Part shown: piece after piece, positions 41,132 to 49,258 of the stretch
Layout: the number at the start of each line of letters is the position of its first letter
Position numbering within the stretch: position 1 is the stretch's first letter
NCBI RefSeq assembly: GCF_900070355.1
Contig: NZ_LN849456.1
Span: forward strand, 2,480,001 to 2,544,000
DNA length: 64,000 bases
Direction of reading: 5' to 3'
Source: Devriesea agamarum
GTDB lineage: Bacteria; Actinomycetota; Actinomycetes; Actinomycetales; Dermabacteraceae
Notes under the pieces: model-generated
Seen by the model: only the letters and a program-made list of their open reading frames with translations
Told to the model about the DNA's origin: nothing
Database searches by the model: none
Made by a program: the position numbers and the translations under genes

Positions 41132-41141
41132 AAGGAGGTGA
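41132..41141 (+). promoter_or_regulatory. lanA: Near-perfect Shine-Dalgarno of the precursor gene
   Basis: AAGGAGGTGA is almost the full anti-16S complement and lies 5 bases before the ATG at 41147. It supports high expression of the precursor and decides its start. Confidence 0.85.
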
Positions 41142-41146
41142 AAAGC

Positions 41147-41260
41147 ATGTCAGTTTTTGAATTGCAAGGGCTGTCTAGCGATGTCACAGTTACGGCGGCA
41201 GTAAGTACCCAGAGCAATCACTGTGATGACACCAGCACGATAAGTCTGTTCTGCAGCTAG
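41147..41260 (+). CDS. lanA: Class III lanthipeptide precursor peptide
   Basis: 37 aa, too short for usual gene finding. The leader has VFELQGL at residues 3-9, the class III leader helix that the synthetase recognises (SapB and labyrinthopeptin leaders have LFDLQ-type motifs). The last 18 residues hold two identical spacings, Ser20-X2-Ser23-X2-Cys26 and Ser30-X2-Ser33-X2-Cys36, the Ser-X2-Ser-X(2-5)-Cys pattern that gives labionin or lanthionine rings. Only two Cys are present and both lie in these motifs. The cleavage site is probably near residues 17-19, but this is inference. The gene lies 25 bases after lanKC, and a terminator follows at once. Confidence 0.85.
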   Translation: MSVFELQGLSSDVTVTAAVSTQSNHCDDTSTISLFCS

Positions 41261-41268
41261 CTGGAATT

Positions 41269-41319
41269 GGGGTGGATGATACTGCATACCCATATGCATG
41301 TTTTATCCACCCCTTTTTT
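41269..41319 (+). terminator. Intrinsic terminator between lanA and the exporter gene
   Basis: The outer stem GGGGTGGAT (41269-41277) pairs with ATCCACCCC (41305-41313), and the inner stem TGCATA (41283-41288) pairs with TATGCA (41293-41298) around CCCA. TTTTTT follows. It starts 9 bases after the lanA stop, so only part of the transcripts should reach the transport genes. Confidence 0.88.
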
Positions 41320-41350
41320 ATATTACCGGCGGCAGTTTATAAGAGTCGAG

Positions 41351-42949
41351 ATGAGTATGATTGCGGCACTGCGAAACGCTTTAAGCCATAAACCGATTCT
41401 ATCAGCTTTTGCAATTTTGTCTATCTGCATTGAAGCTGGACTCTCGGTTGGCCCGGCATTAATTGCTAAAAACATTGTTGATGCCGGAGTCATCTCAAAG
41501 GATATGACCGGGGTGGTATATTGGTCAACAATACTTATGCTTTTAACCTTTACCGTGGGCGGAATAGTATATTTTTCGCAATATGCGTTTGCTGTGATTG
41601 CTGAAGATTCAGTGTATTCTCTTCGGACCAAAGCTATAAGTTCCACACTCGTACGCAATACTCAATTCGTCATTGGGGATGTTCCGACAATAGTAGAGAG
41701 GATTCAAAGGGATATTCTTGCGTGGCGTGAGTTTTTGGCCTTATCGGCACCCCAGTTGTTACGTAGCACTATAGGGTTCGTGGTAGCACTAGCTGCGTTA
41801 GCTTTTTTGGATAACCTGCTATTGATAGTCGCTCTTGCGGCGACTATTCCGTATTTAACTATTATATGCATAATGCGGAAATATGTAAAAAATGCTTCGG
41901 CCCGTGAAATGAATCGCAGGGCTACTGCTACATCGATGATAAGCCAGTTATATTCTGAATCAGCACATCAAACAATTGTTACACTGAATGCCAGTTCCAA
42001 TCCGATAAATTATATAACCGAGCGATTGTTCGGGCAGCGAAATGCGTCGTTAAGCTTACTGCAAACGTCTATTAATTTGCGTTTATCCCTCGATGTCATC
42101 GCTGGTATAGCTACAACAAGCGCTTATCTGGTAGCCTCTATTCACGCGGCAGAAGGGACCGTAAGTTCTGGAGGAATTGTCGCAGCAGCAGCCTTATTCA
42201 TGAAATTACTTAACCCTATTGGATCGGTTGTTAACATAGTCACTATGGCTTCAGGGGCTAAGCTTTCTCTGTCGCGCATAGCAGAACTAACCAAAGGTGC
42301 GAATGGTAATGACTATTGCGGAAAGCCAATTAGCAGCAGTATGACTATCCCCGAAATGCGAATTCACTATTCTAAAGATCGTCAACCTATTTGTGTTGAC
42401 CCTTTCAAAGTTGAGAGAGGTGTACCTGTACGGATCGCAGGCTCCTCGGGCGCGGGTAAGACTACAATAATGAGAACTATATGCGGATTAATCTCAGCTA
42501 ATAGTTATGTTGATGCATGTAGTACAGACTGGACATCAATAGCTCGGTCGTGCTATATTTCTGCTAAGCCATGGATTATTGATGGCACTATTAAAGATAA
42601 TATTCTCCTGTTTAGTGATCCGTCGCTATCAGAAATTAATTCGGCTATAGATGCTTGCTGCCTTCGAGAATTTGTTAATCGACTACCAGATGGCCTAGAT
42701 ACGGTCATCTCAAAAAGCACTCAGGTTTCGTCAGGCGAGATGCAAAGAATAGGAATTGTTCGATGCATTTTAGCGAAACCTGATTTATTAGTTTTAGATG
42801 AAGCTACAAGCAATTTGGACCCTAGAACCGAGCGTGCAGTCTTAAAAAATGTATCTACTCTTATGTCTGATAAATTTTTCATTTATTCGACACATAAAAA
42901 TTCGGATCTGCATAGCAAAGTAGTACATGTAGGAGATTCTCGTGCTTAG
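41351..42949 (+). CDS. ABC exporter half-transporter (TMD-NBD) with degenerate Q-loop
   Basis: 532 aa from ATG 41351; an upstream ATG at 41267 lies in front of and within the terminator and is unlikely. About 5-6 membrane segments come first, then an ATPase domain: Walker A GSSGAGKTT (about 364-372), signature SSGEMQ (460-465), Walker B LLVLDEA with DE at 483-484, His515 in STHK. The Q-loop glutamine position (ISAKPW, residue 405) is alanine, which is unusual. There is no peptidase domain, as normal for class III. It should export the modified peptide. Overlaps the next gene by 8 bases. Confidence 0.85.
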   Translation: MSMIAALRNALSHKPILSAFAILSICIEAGLSVGPALIAKNIVDAGVISKDMTGVVYWSTILMLLTFTVGGIVYFSQYAFAVIAEDSVYSLRTKAISSTLVRNTQFVIGDVPTIVERIQRDILAWREFLALSAPQLLRSTIGFVVALAALAFLDNLLLIVALAATIPYLTIICIMRKYVKNASAREMNRRATATSMISQLYSESAHQTIVTLNASSNPINYITERLFGQRNASLSLLQTSINLRLSLDVIAGIATTSAYLVASIHAAEGTVSSGGIVAAAALFMKLLNPIGSVVNIVTMASGAKLSLSRIAELTKGANGNDYCGKPISSSMTIPEMRIHYSKDRQPICVDPFKVERGVPVRIAGSSGAGKTTIMRTICGLISANSYVDACSTDWTSIARSCYISAKPWIIDGTIKDNILLFSDPSLSEINSAIDACCLREFVNRLPDGLDTVISKSTQVSSGEMQRIGIVRCILAKPDLLVLDEATSNLDPRTERAVLKNVSTLMSDKFFIYSTHKNSDLHSKVVHVGDSRA

Positions 42950-43661
42950 CGTTCAGGAAGTAAGCTTTAATTACCGCAGTGTAGGCCCTAATGAATTTAG
43001 TGTGTCCGGTTTGAATTTAACTGTTCCCGATGGAGGGATAGTGTCTCTCGTGGGCCCTTCTGGTGCAGGAAAATCAACGATTCTAAACATTTTAAGCGGT
43101 ATTGCGTGTCCCACTTCAGGAAAAGTTTTTTGGGATAGCATGGATATATGGGCTATGAATCAGCGACAGCGATTGGCCTTTCGACGCCGCTATATTGGAC
43201 AGATATTTCAAGATTTTCACTTATTGCCGGCTCTAACCCTAAAAGAGAACATTCAACTCTCGGCTCGGTTGGTGGGGCAGAATATCCCACTGAAAAGCAT
43301 AGTGAGTATGTCGGATAATCTTGGCATAGCATCTCTATTGGATAGATTTCCTAGCGAGGTCTCGGGTGGACAACAACAGCGTTGTGCGGTGGCACGCGCA
43401 ATTTTGCTAGGGCCTCGCATACTGTTGGCAGATGAGGCGACTGCTAATCTTGATACTTATACGAGCCTCGAGATTATAAAGGTGTTTCGGCGGGTTGCGG
43501 TTTGTACAGGTTGTGTCGTTGTGCTTTCAACGCATGATCCATTTATTGCCGCTCAGGCCGATTCTGTTCATGTGATACGCGAAGGTATGGTGCATAAAAC
43601 CTTAAAGGCAGTTGCTGCAGAGGACGTTTCTGCAGCGGTAGTCAGGGCGGTTGGAGGATGA
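42942..43661 (+). CDS. ABC transporter ATP-binding protein of the lan cluster (LolD/MacB-like)
   Basis: 239 aa from GTG 42942. Walker A GPSGAGKST (about 38-46), Q-loop FQDFHLL, signature VSGGQQQRCAVARAI, Walker B ILLADEATANLD, switch His in STHD. All catalytic motifs are intact, unlike the preceding half-transporter. Its ends overlap both neighbours by 4-8 bases. The permease at 43658 should be its partner, and the pair probably acts in self-protection or release. Confidence 0.87.
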   Translation: MLSVQEVSFNYRSVGPNEFSVSGLNLTVPDGGIVSLVGPSGAGKSTILNILSGIACPTSGKVFWDSMDIWAMNQRQRLAFRRRYIGQIFQDFHLLPALTLKENIQLSARLVGQNIPLKSIVSMSDNLGIASLLDRFPSEVSGGQQQRCAVARAILLGPRILLADEATANLDTYTSLEIIKVFRRVAVCTGCVVVLSTHDPFIAAQADSVHVIREGMVHKTLKAVAAEDVSAAVVRAVGG

Positions 43662-44935
43662 AATATTACATTCTAAAAACTCTTCGCATTCATCTACTGC
43701 ATGACTGGTGTATAACTTATTCTTGCTTGGCTCTATCGACACTTCTAATTCTATTATTAGACGTAAGCATGTTCAATGGAGCTTTGGGTCCGAAAAGTTA
43801 TCGCGCCGTTTGGTCCTTTGTGGGCATAGGGGTTTTTTTGTGTGGAGTTTTATGTTTAATTGTTCTAAAAAAAGCCATTAGCCTTAGTATCCAAGCCCGG
43901 TCGCGAGAGTGGCGAGTTCTATCGGATATGGGGGTCGCTACTACTGCGTTACGTGCAGGTTACTTTTTTGAGGCTGCATTATCTGGGATGTTGGGCATTA
44001 TTTTGGGAATATTTACAACATTTATATTCAGATACGGATATATGAAACTATTAAGTAAGACAAATCTTTTTCCGCAAGATGGGAGGATATTCCCATCCTG
44101 TGAAGCTGTGCTTATTGCAAGTTCTTTTACTATTTCGCTATTGGTATTTTTGGCTGCATCTGCGGGACCAGGCATTACCTTGATATCACGCCGCCCGTAT
44201 TCGAAATACTGGAATTTTACATGGATTATTTCCAACATTATTGCGCTGGTATTTTTTGCCGGCTCCCTCAGGGCGTATTTGCAACAGTTCTCTTTGGTTA
44301 ATCGGGCTAGTTACTCTGCCGGAGTTGGGATTGCGGCCACGATTTCCGCACTATGTTTGTGTGGATTTATTAGTTCGCTATGGGTTAGAGTTGGACTACG
44401 TTTACTGCGCTCATTTAACATTCCATGTCTGCATCTAGCGTTATCCTATCATCGGGATACTTCAAACCCGTGCCATAGTCTTACCGCTGGAATCCTTGCG
44501 TTTATCAGCTTTTCGGCCATTCCTTTGGTTACCATCAAGGCGACCGATAATGCGCAATTCATGCGAGCGTTTATGGTGCTGCAGCTTCCCATATATATTT
44601 TTGTCAGCGCCAACATGGTAAATATGACTATGGCTGGCGCTGCCTCGTTACGCGAGGATAGTTTGAAGTTACTTGATCTGGGCTATTTGCCTAATCAAAT
44701 CCGGGCCCTAGTCCTTCTAACGTCGTTGATAAGTTGGATTTTAGGTGCGGGATCTGCAGGAGTAGTTATTTTTGGTACCGCGTCGCTTAACCCATATATT
44801 GCTGAGTCTTTCACCACAGGGACTAATTTCACAGCTTTACTTGCTTTTCCCTTCGTTTTAAGCTTTATGTTAGTCATACTGGCTGCTTGTTGGCAGCTTA
44901 GCCGCATGAGAGGATATTTCTATGCTGAAACGTAG
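43658..44935 (+). CDS. Ten-segment permease of the lan cluster
   Basis: 425 aa with about ten hydrophobic segments and no large external domain. Local features resemble FtsX/BceB-like permeases only weakly. The start ATG lies in ATGA with the ATPase stop, and GGAGG is directly upstream. As the ATPase and this gene are coupled, they should form one transporter. Its end overlaps the lipoprotein gene by 14 bases. Function in the cluster (immunity or export) is inferred from position. Confidence 0.75.
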   Translation: MKYYILKTLRIHLLHDWCITYSCLALSTLLILLLDVSMFNGALGPKSYRAVWSFVGIGVFLCGVLCLIVLKKAISLSIQARSREWRVLSDMGVATTALRAGYFFEAALSGMLGIILGIFTTFIFRYGYMKLLSKTNLFPQDGRIFPSCEAVLIASSFTISLLVFLAASAGPGITLISRRPYSKYWNFTWIISNIIALVFFAGSLRAYLQQFSLVNRASYSAGVGIAATISALCLCGFISSLWVRVGLRLLRSFNIPCLHLALSYHRDTSNPCHSLTAGILAFISFSAIPLVTIKATDNAQFMRAFMVLQLPIYIFVSANMVNMTMAGAASLREDSLKLLDLGYLPNQIRALVLLTSLISWILGAGSAGVVIFGTASLNPYIAESFTTGTNFTALLAFPFVLSFMLVILAACWQLSRMRGYFYAET

Positions 44936-45641
44936 TCATATTGGCTTCTTGGGAGTATGTCTGATTTTGGTTAGTTTTTTAACTGGTTGCGACCTGCGGG
45001 GCACAGCTAATGTTAATAGGGATGGAAGTGTGCATGTCGTCGCTACCGCTTCTTTCCCGAAGGCTACCGCTGATGAGCAAAAACTTACATGTGAACGTGT
45101 GCTCAGGGACTTGGTTGGCAATGATTTATCCATATCGGCATTGAAAGTACAGACAAAAAATACCCGCGAAGATTTACTTTGCTCTTTTGAAGGGAGCCTT
45201 GTTCATCATCCGGATGTCGATATTGAAATCAAACACGATGAAATATTGATTTATATTAGCTCAATTGAAAATTTTCCGGAATCATATTTTTCTGTCTCAA
45301 AGTTTAGGTTTACGATCATAATGCCAGGCCTGGTTAAAAGTACTAGTGGTGGTGTTAAACAAGGGAACAAGGTCGAGATCACAGATCTGTCTCAGTTGGA
45401 AAACTTGTCCATCGTGGCTGCAGCGGATGCGGAAAATAGTCTACAAAATCGCGATAAGAAGCCTGAGGATTATCAAAAAGTTGATGGTGCATTTAATGAC
45501 GTGAATGATGATCCTGCCCATCAGTCTGCATGGGAGCGAAATGGTACTTTAATTTTTATCAGTCTTACTATCCTTGTAGTGTTCATGATTGCGGCCGGCG
45601 TAGCTATATTTCACAAATTAAAGAAACGAGGAAAAATCTAG
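44922..45641 (+). CDS. LppM-like lipoprotein with C-terminal membrane anchor
   Basis: 239 aa. A lipobox LTGC is at residues 20-23, so Cys23 should be acylated. The mature part starts DLRGTANVNRDGSVHV, similar in layout to actinobacterial LppM-type domains. A single membrane segment lies at about 208-232 with a KKRGK tail. It is the last gene of the lan transcription unit and overlaps the permease by 14 bases. A surface lipoprotein ending a lantibiotic cluster could bind the product as immunity factor (LanI role), but no LanI sequence resemblance is seen. Confidence 0.65.
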   Translation: MLKRSHIGFLGVCLILVSFLTGCDLRGTANVNRDGSVHVVATASFPKATADEQKLTCERVLRDLVGNDLSISALKVQTKNTREDLLCSFEGSLVHHPDVDIEIKHDEILIYISSIENFPESYFSVSKFRFTIIMPGLVKSTSGGVKQGNKVEITDLSQLENLSIVAAADAENSLQNRDKKPEDYQKVDGAFNDVNDDPAHQSAWERNGTLIFISLTILVVFMIAAGVAIFHKLKKRGKI

Positions 45642-45855
45642 ATTAGGTATATCTAGTTCCTAGATTGGTTGGTTTGGGTTCCAAGTTTCAGTGTTTGATT
45701 TTATTGGGCGATAAGCTATAATTTGTAGCGTCCCGGGCGATCGACTCTACTACCTCGAACGGTTTGCTTGATAGCTATCCAGAGCGGTTATGGCTGCGAC
45801 CCGATATATTTGGAATCCGGATTTTAGATTAATTCTTGAATGATTTATTAGATAA

Positions 45856-46041
45856 TTGGTTATTCTGTGTTGGGCGGTGTTGTGGGAATCCGATGGGTGG
45901 ATTTCTGAAGGTGTTATCCACGGCGGTTTCGGTAATATCATGTATGCCGGGATTATGATGCTTGTAGGAGCCTTAGAAGAGGTAGGAAGCAGTTTGTTGG
46001 TGGAGGCTGTGCTCACGCGTCGACGCGTGATCGCGGCCTAA
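45856..46041 (+). pseudogene. Possible 3' remnant of a membrane protein gene
   Basis: The last part of this frame reads as a good membrane-protein C-terminus (GVIHGGFGNIMYAGIMMLVG, then an acidic turn, then a basic VLTRRRV end) and stops at 46039-46041. There is no plausible start or ribosome binding site. It lies at the right border of the AT-rich island, just where GC content rises. It might be the tail of a transporter S-component whose front was lost. The rest of the gap 45642-46110 shows nothing else but the palindrome at 46013. Confidence 0.3.
46013..46030. promoter_or_regulatory. 18-bp perfect palindrome
   Basis: TCACGCGTCGACGCGTGA is fully self-complementary without spacer. It lies at the border between the AT-rich island and the GC-rich acyl-CoA dehydrogenase gene, inside the possible remnant frame. 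Confidence 0.5.
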
Positions 46042-46110
46042 GTGCGGATGTGATCTAGCGCCGACCCGTCGGCTTCGGCCGAGTAATCAGTCCCGCCCCA
46101 CGACAGCGCG

Positions 46111-48306
46111 TTATCCGCGAGCGGTTCGCCGGGCCTCTCGCGCCAGGACTTTCTCACTGACCGGCGCGTTTGAGCGTGCCCGTTCACGACGGTGCCAGGC
46201 CGCGGCTTCCTCCTGACGTTGCTTTTCCTCGCCCAGAGCGATAGGCGCCCGCAGGTGTTCAGGAGCGAAGTCAAAACCCGCGACCAAGTCCATGACATGG
46301 GGCCGCAGCTTCCACAGCAACCGGTTGATATATCCCCGCAGCGTGCGGCCACGCTGGGCGGACAATAGGCCGTTGAGCAGATACCAGGACAGCTCGTTTT
46401 CAATCAGCGTGAGCCCGAACAGATCCCTTAGACGCTTTAACGTTTTGTGGGTGCCGGGATCTTTCACCTCGTGTAAGGCGTTCGTAAAGGCTTTCCACCG
46501 CACCAAATCCGCATACGCCCGGGCGGCATCCAGCATTTCGAGCTGGTGACGGTTGACCAGAGCCGCCGCCTTATCCGGGCTGAGCTTGGTGGCTGGGCGC
46601 AGGGCCAGCGCGAGTTCTTCGACGGTGAGCCGGGCCCGCTCGGTGAGCATCGCTTCTTGGAAGTCGGCGTGGCGCATGGTGATAGCAGAGCGTTTAACCG
46701 AACCAGCGTCCACAGCGGTTTGCATGAGGCGATGAAACGGTGTGTGCCGACGGGAGAGAGTTTCAGCCCTCGACGCGAGGTACTTCCCGACCCCGAGCCC
46801 GGCAACCGAGCGAAGCTCCGCCGAATAATCCGCGAGCAGACGCTTAGCCACGAGCTGCAAGAGCACCGTGTTATCGCCTTCAAAGGTGGCGTAGACATCC
46901 AGATCGTGGTGCAGTGAAGTCAGCCGGTTTTCCGCGAGGAAACCCTGTCCGCCGCAGGCTTCTCGGCATTCCTGGATGGTGTCCAGCGCCAGCCGGGTCG
47001 AGGTGGGTTTGAGCGCTGCCGCTAGGGTTTCGAGGTTTTCCCTCGCTTCCGGGGTGTCGCCGCGACCGGAGAAGACCTCGTCGAATCCGATCAGCAGTTC
47101 GTCGTGGGCGAATGCTCCGGCGTAGGTGGCTGCAAGTTTGGGCACGAGGCGGTCCAGGTGCGCCTGATAGTCCAGCAGAACTGTTTCGTCACCCTCACCG
47201 ACGCCGAACTGTCGCCGCTGGGAGGCATAGGTGAGGGCGATGGCTAGCGCTAACTGGGTGGCACGGTTTGCGGCGCCATCGAGGGATACACGGCCTTGAA
47301 CCAGGGTGCTGAGCATGGTGAAGAAGCGTCGCCCGGGTGAGGCGATGGGGGAGGTGTAGGTGCCGTCCGGGGCGACGTCCCCATAGCGGTTGAGCAGATT
47401 GGTACGCGGTACTCGGACCTGGTCAAACCACAACCGTCCATTGTCGATACCGTTTAACCCGCCTTTGGGACCGTCATCGTCGCCGTTCACGCCGGGTAGG
47501 AAGTTCCCCTCGTCATCGCGGATTGGCACGTAGAAGCAGTGCACTCCGTGGTCGATGCCACGGGTGATGAGCCGGGCAAAGACAGTGGCCGCTTTGGCGT
47601 GCAGCGCCGCATTTCCTAGGTAGTCCTTACGCGCGGCGGTGAAGGGGGTGGTGATCACCCACTCGTCGGCAGACTCATCGTAGGTGGCGGTGGTTCCGAG
47701 CGCGGAGACATCCGAACCATGGCCCGTTTCAGTCATCGCAAAAGCGCCCGGGGTGGTCAGAGTCATGGCGTCTTCGACCCAGCGCCGGTGCTGATCTTCG
47801 GTGCCCAGCTGCAAGATAGCGGCCGTGAACAGTCCCCACTGGACCCCCGCTTTAATTTGCAGCGACGGGTCGGCGAGCACAAGTTCTTCAAACCCGGCGA
47901 GATTCGCACCGTGGTCGTTGGCCCCGCCCAAATATTCGGGCAGCATGATGCGGGAGACTCCGTCGCGGGCGAGAAGATGAAGCTGTTCGAGCACCCGTGC
48001 TCGGTGTTCGGCGACGCTGAGGTCGTCTTTACGGTGGAGCTCAGGGCGTTTGACGCGTTCGCGCGCGGTACGGCGCACTTCCGGCCAGGACCCGAGCAGC
48101 ATCGTGCGCAGGATGTCAATGTCTGCTCGGGCTGAATCCGTGGATTTCTCGGAGCTCAGCTCGGACGGGTTTGCATCGACGTGGGGGATTTTTGGACCGA
48201 GCTGGGGGACGGCGTTGCGCAAGCGATTGAGTGGCGCCGAGAGGCTAGACAGGGGGCTGGTGATGTATGACAGGTGACTCGTGCCATTCGGTCGTTGAGT
48301 GGTCAT
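46111..48306 (-). CDS. Acyl-CoA dehydrogenase/oxidase family protein, FadE5-like
   Basis: 731 aa, much longer than classical acyl-CoA dehydrogenases (about 380) and similar in size to acyl-CoA oxidase-like members. The FAD/substrate-binding segment FAMTETGHGSDVSALGTTAT is present, followed by ARKDYLGNAALHAKA. AAGGGA precedes the ATG, which overlaps the TetR stop by 4 bases. The neighbour set (thiolase, FabG4, MaoC hydratase) is that of mycobacterial Rv0241c-Rv0244c, where this enzyme is FadE5. Expected reaction: first oxidation step on acyl-CoA. Confidence 0.85.
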   Translation of the reverse strand: MTTQRPNGTSHLSYITSPLSSLSAPLNRLRNAVPQLGPKIPHVDANPSELSSEKSTDSARADIDILRTMLLGSWPEVRRTARERVKRPELHRKDDLSVAEHRARVLEQLHLLARDGVSRIMLPEYLGGANDHGANLAGFEELVLADPSLQIKAGVQWGLFTAAILQLGTEDQHRRWVEDAMTLTTPGAFAMTETGHGSDVSALGTTATYDESADEWVITTPFTAARKDYLGNAALHAKAATVFARLITRGIDHGVHCFYVPIRDDEGNFLPGVNGDDDGPKGGLNGIDNGRLWFDQVRVPRTNLLNRYGDVAPDGTYTSPIASPGRRFFTMLSTLVQGRVSLDGAANRATQLALAIALTYASQRRQFGVGEGDETVLLDYQAHLDRLVPKLAATYAGAFAHDELLIGFDEVFSGRGDTPEARENLETLAAALKPTSTRLALDTIQECREACGGQGFLAENRLTSLHHDLDVYATFEGDNTVLLQLVAKRLLADYSAELRSVAGLGVGKYLASRAETLSRRHTPFHRLMQTAVDAGSVKRSAITMRHADFQEAMLTERARLTVEELALALRPATKLSPDKAAALVNRHQLEMLDAARAYADLVRWKAFTNALHEVKDPGTHKTLKRLRDLFGLTLIENELSWYLLNGLLSAQRGRTLRGYINRLLWKLRPHVMDLVAGFDFAPEHLRAPIALGEEKQRQEEAAAWHRRERARSNAPVSEKVLAREARRTARG

Positions 48307-49181
48307 GTTGGTAGTCCCTTCATGAGCCAGCCGACGATGTCATCGGTGAGATCTTCGGCTGTGAGGTGGGTTTCGGTTCGCATCCACCAGTCGACTGACG
48401 CTTGGACGAAGCCAACTACGCCGGTAGCCCAGGCCCGGGTGCGCTCGGCATCGAGCTCGGTGTGGACGGATGCGGCGATCAGGCGGCTGACTGACTGGAG
48501 GAAATGGTTCAGTCCGTCACTGGGACGGGTAATGAACTGGTAGACGTGCGGTGAGGAACTTGCGGTTGCGATATATGCGCCGACCATGGCGCGGATGCGA
48601 GCTTCGCCGCCGTCATGGGGATATGGGGAGGGGGTGGTCCGGCGGGTGTTATCGGTGTCAGACGAAGGGGTAATCGGTGCAGAATCATCGGCACTCAGGG
48701 TGGGCAGTGTGCCCTCAACCTGCGCCATTTCATGCAGGAGCCGCCGGTGCATTGCCGTGAGGATGTGCAGGCCGATGGCTCGTTGGAGTTGGGCTTTGTC
48801 GGAGAAATAGCGGTAGACGATGGATTTCGAGGTGCCTGAGGCTGCCGCGATGTCCTCCATCGTCACGTCCGGGCCTTTTTCGTGGATGACATGCCGGGCC
48901 ACGTCCAAAAGAGCCGCCCGACGTTCTTCCCGGTGTCGAACCCAGCGGGAAGTACGGCCATCAGTGTGGCCGCCAGCTGACGCAGAGGATGGGCCCTTCT
49001 TGTCGGTATGAGGGGCAGAGGTTGTGGTGGTGTGATCGGTGGTGTTTGTGACGTCGATAAGCGCTGCCACCGCTGCCGATATGGGGCGCGACAATGGCCG
49101 TCCAGCCGACGTTGACGCGGAGGGCGTCGAGGGTGCCGGTGGGGCGGTTTTAGTGCGAAGGGCTTGCGCGTCGATGTTCAC
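48303..49181 (-). CDS. TetR-family regulator with long N-terminal extension
   Basis: 292 aa from GTG 49181. The helix-turn-helix lies at about residues 85-132 (ALLDVARHVIHEKG through SKSIVYRYFSDKAQL). Before it lies an 80-residue Thr/Ser/Pro-rich region, so the true start may be later. It is the first gene of the unit with the acyl-CoA dehydrogenase (4-base overlap) and lies divergent from the thiolase. It is probably the local repressor of both units, responding to an acyl-CoA; the ligand is not known. Confidence 0.85.
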   Translation of the reverse strand: MNIDAQALRTKTAPPAPSTPSASTSAGRPLSRPISAAVAALIDVTNTTDHTTTTSAPHTDKKGPSSASAGGHTDGRTSRWVRHREERRAALLDVARHVIHEKGPDVTMEDIAAASGTSKSIVYRYFSDKAQLQRAIGLHILTAMHRRLLHEMAQVEGTLPTLSADDSAPITPSSDTDNTRRTTPSPYPHDGGEARIRAMVGAYIATASSSPHVYQFITRPSDGLNHFLQSVSRLIAASVHTELDAERTRAWATGVVGFVQASVDWWMRTETHLTAEDLTDDIVGWLMKGLPT

Positions 49182-49190
49182 GAAACCTAA

Positions 49191-49231
49191 AGTATCAAGT
49201 ACTCGCGGTTCCAGGTAATGGTTTCGCGAAA
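49191..49231. promoter_or_regulatory. Palindromes in the TetR/thiolase divergent intergenic region
   Basis: The 77-base gap between the two divergent starts contains AGTA-tcaag-TACT (49191-49203) and a 10-bp perfect palindrome TTTCGCGAAA (49222-49231). Either could be the operator of the adjacent TetR protein. Confidence 0.4.
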
Positions 49232-49258
49232 ATTTCCCTCAACGAGGAGTGCCACACC

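Noticed and set aside
41267-41350. Upstream ATG as start of the exporter
   Set aside because: The extra 28 codons cover the terminator hairpin and give a peptide unlike exporter N-termini.
37466-46110. Integrase, transposase or tRNA attachment site bordering the lan island
   Set aside because: Looked for on both flanks. No such gene, terminal inverted repeats or tRNA end is visible.
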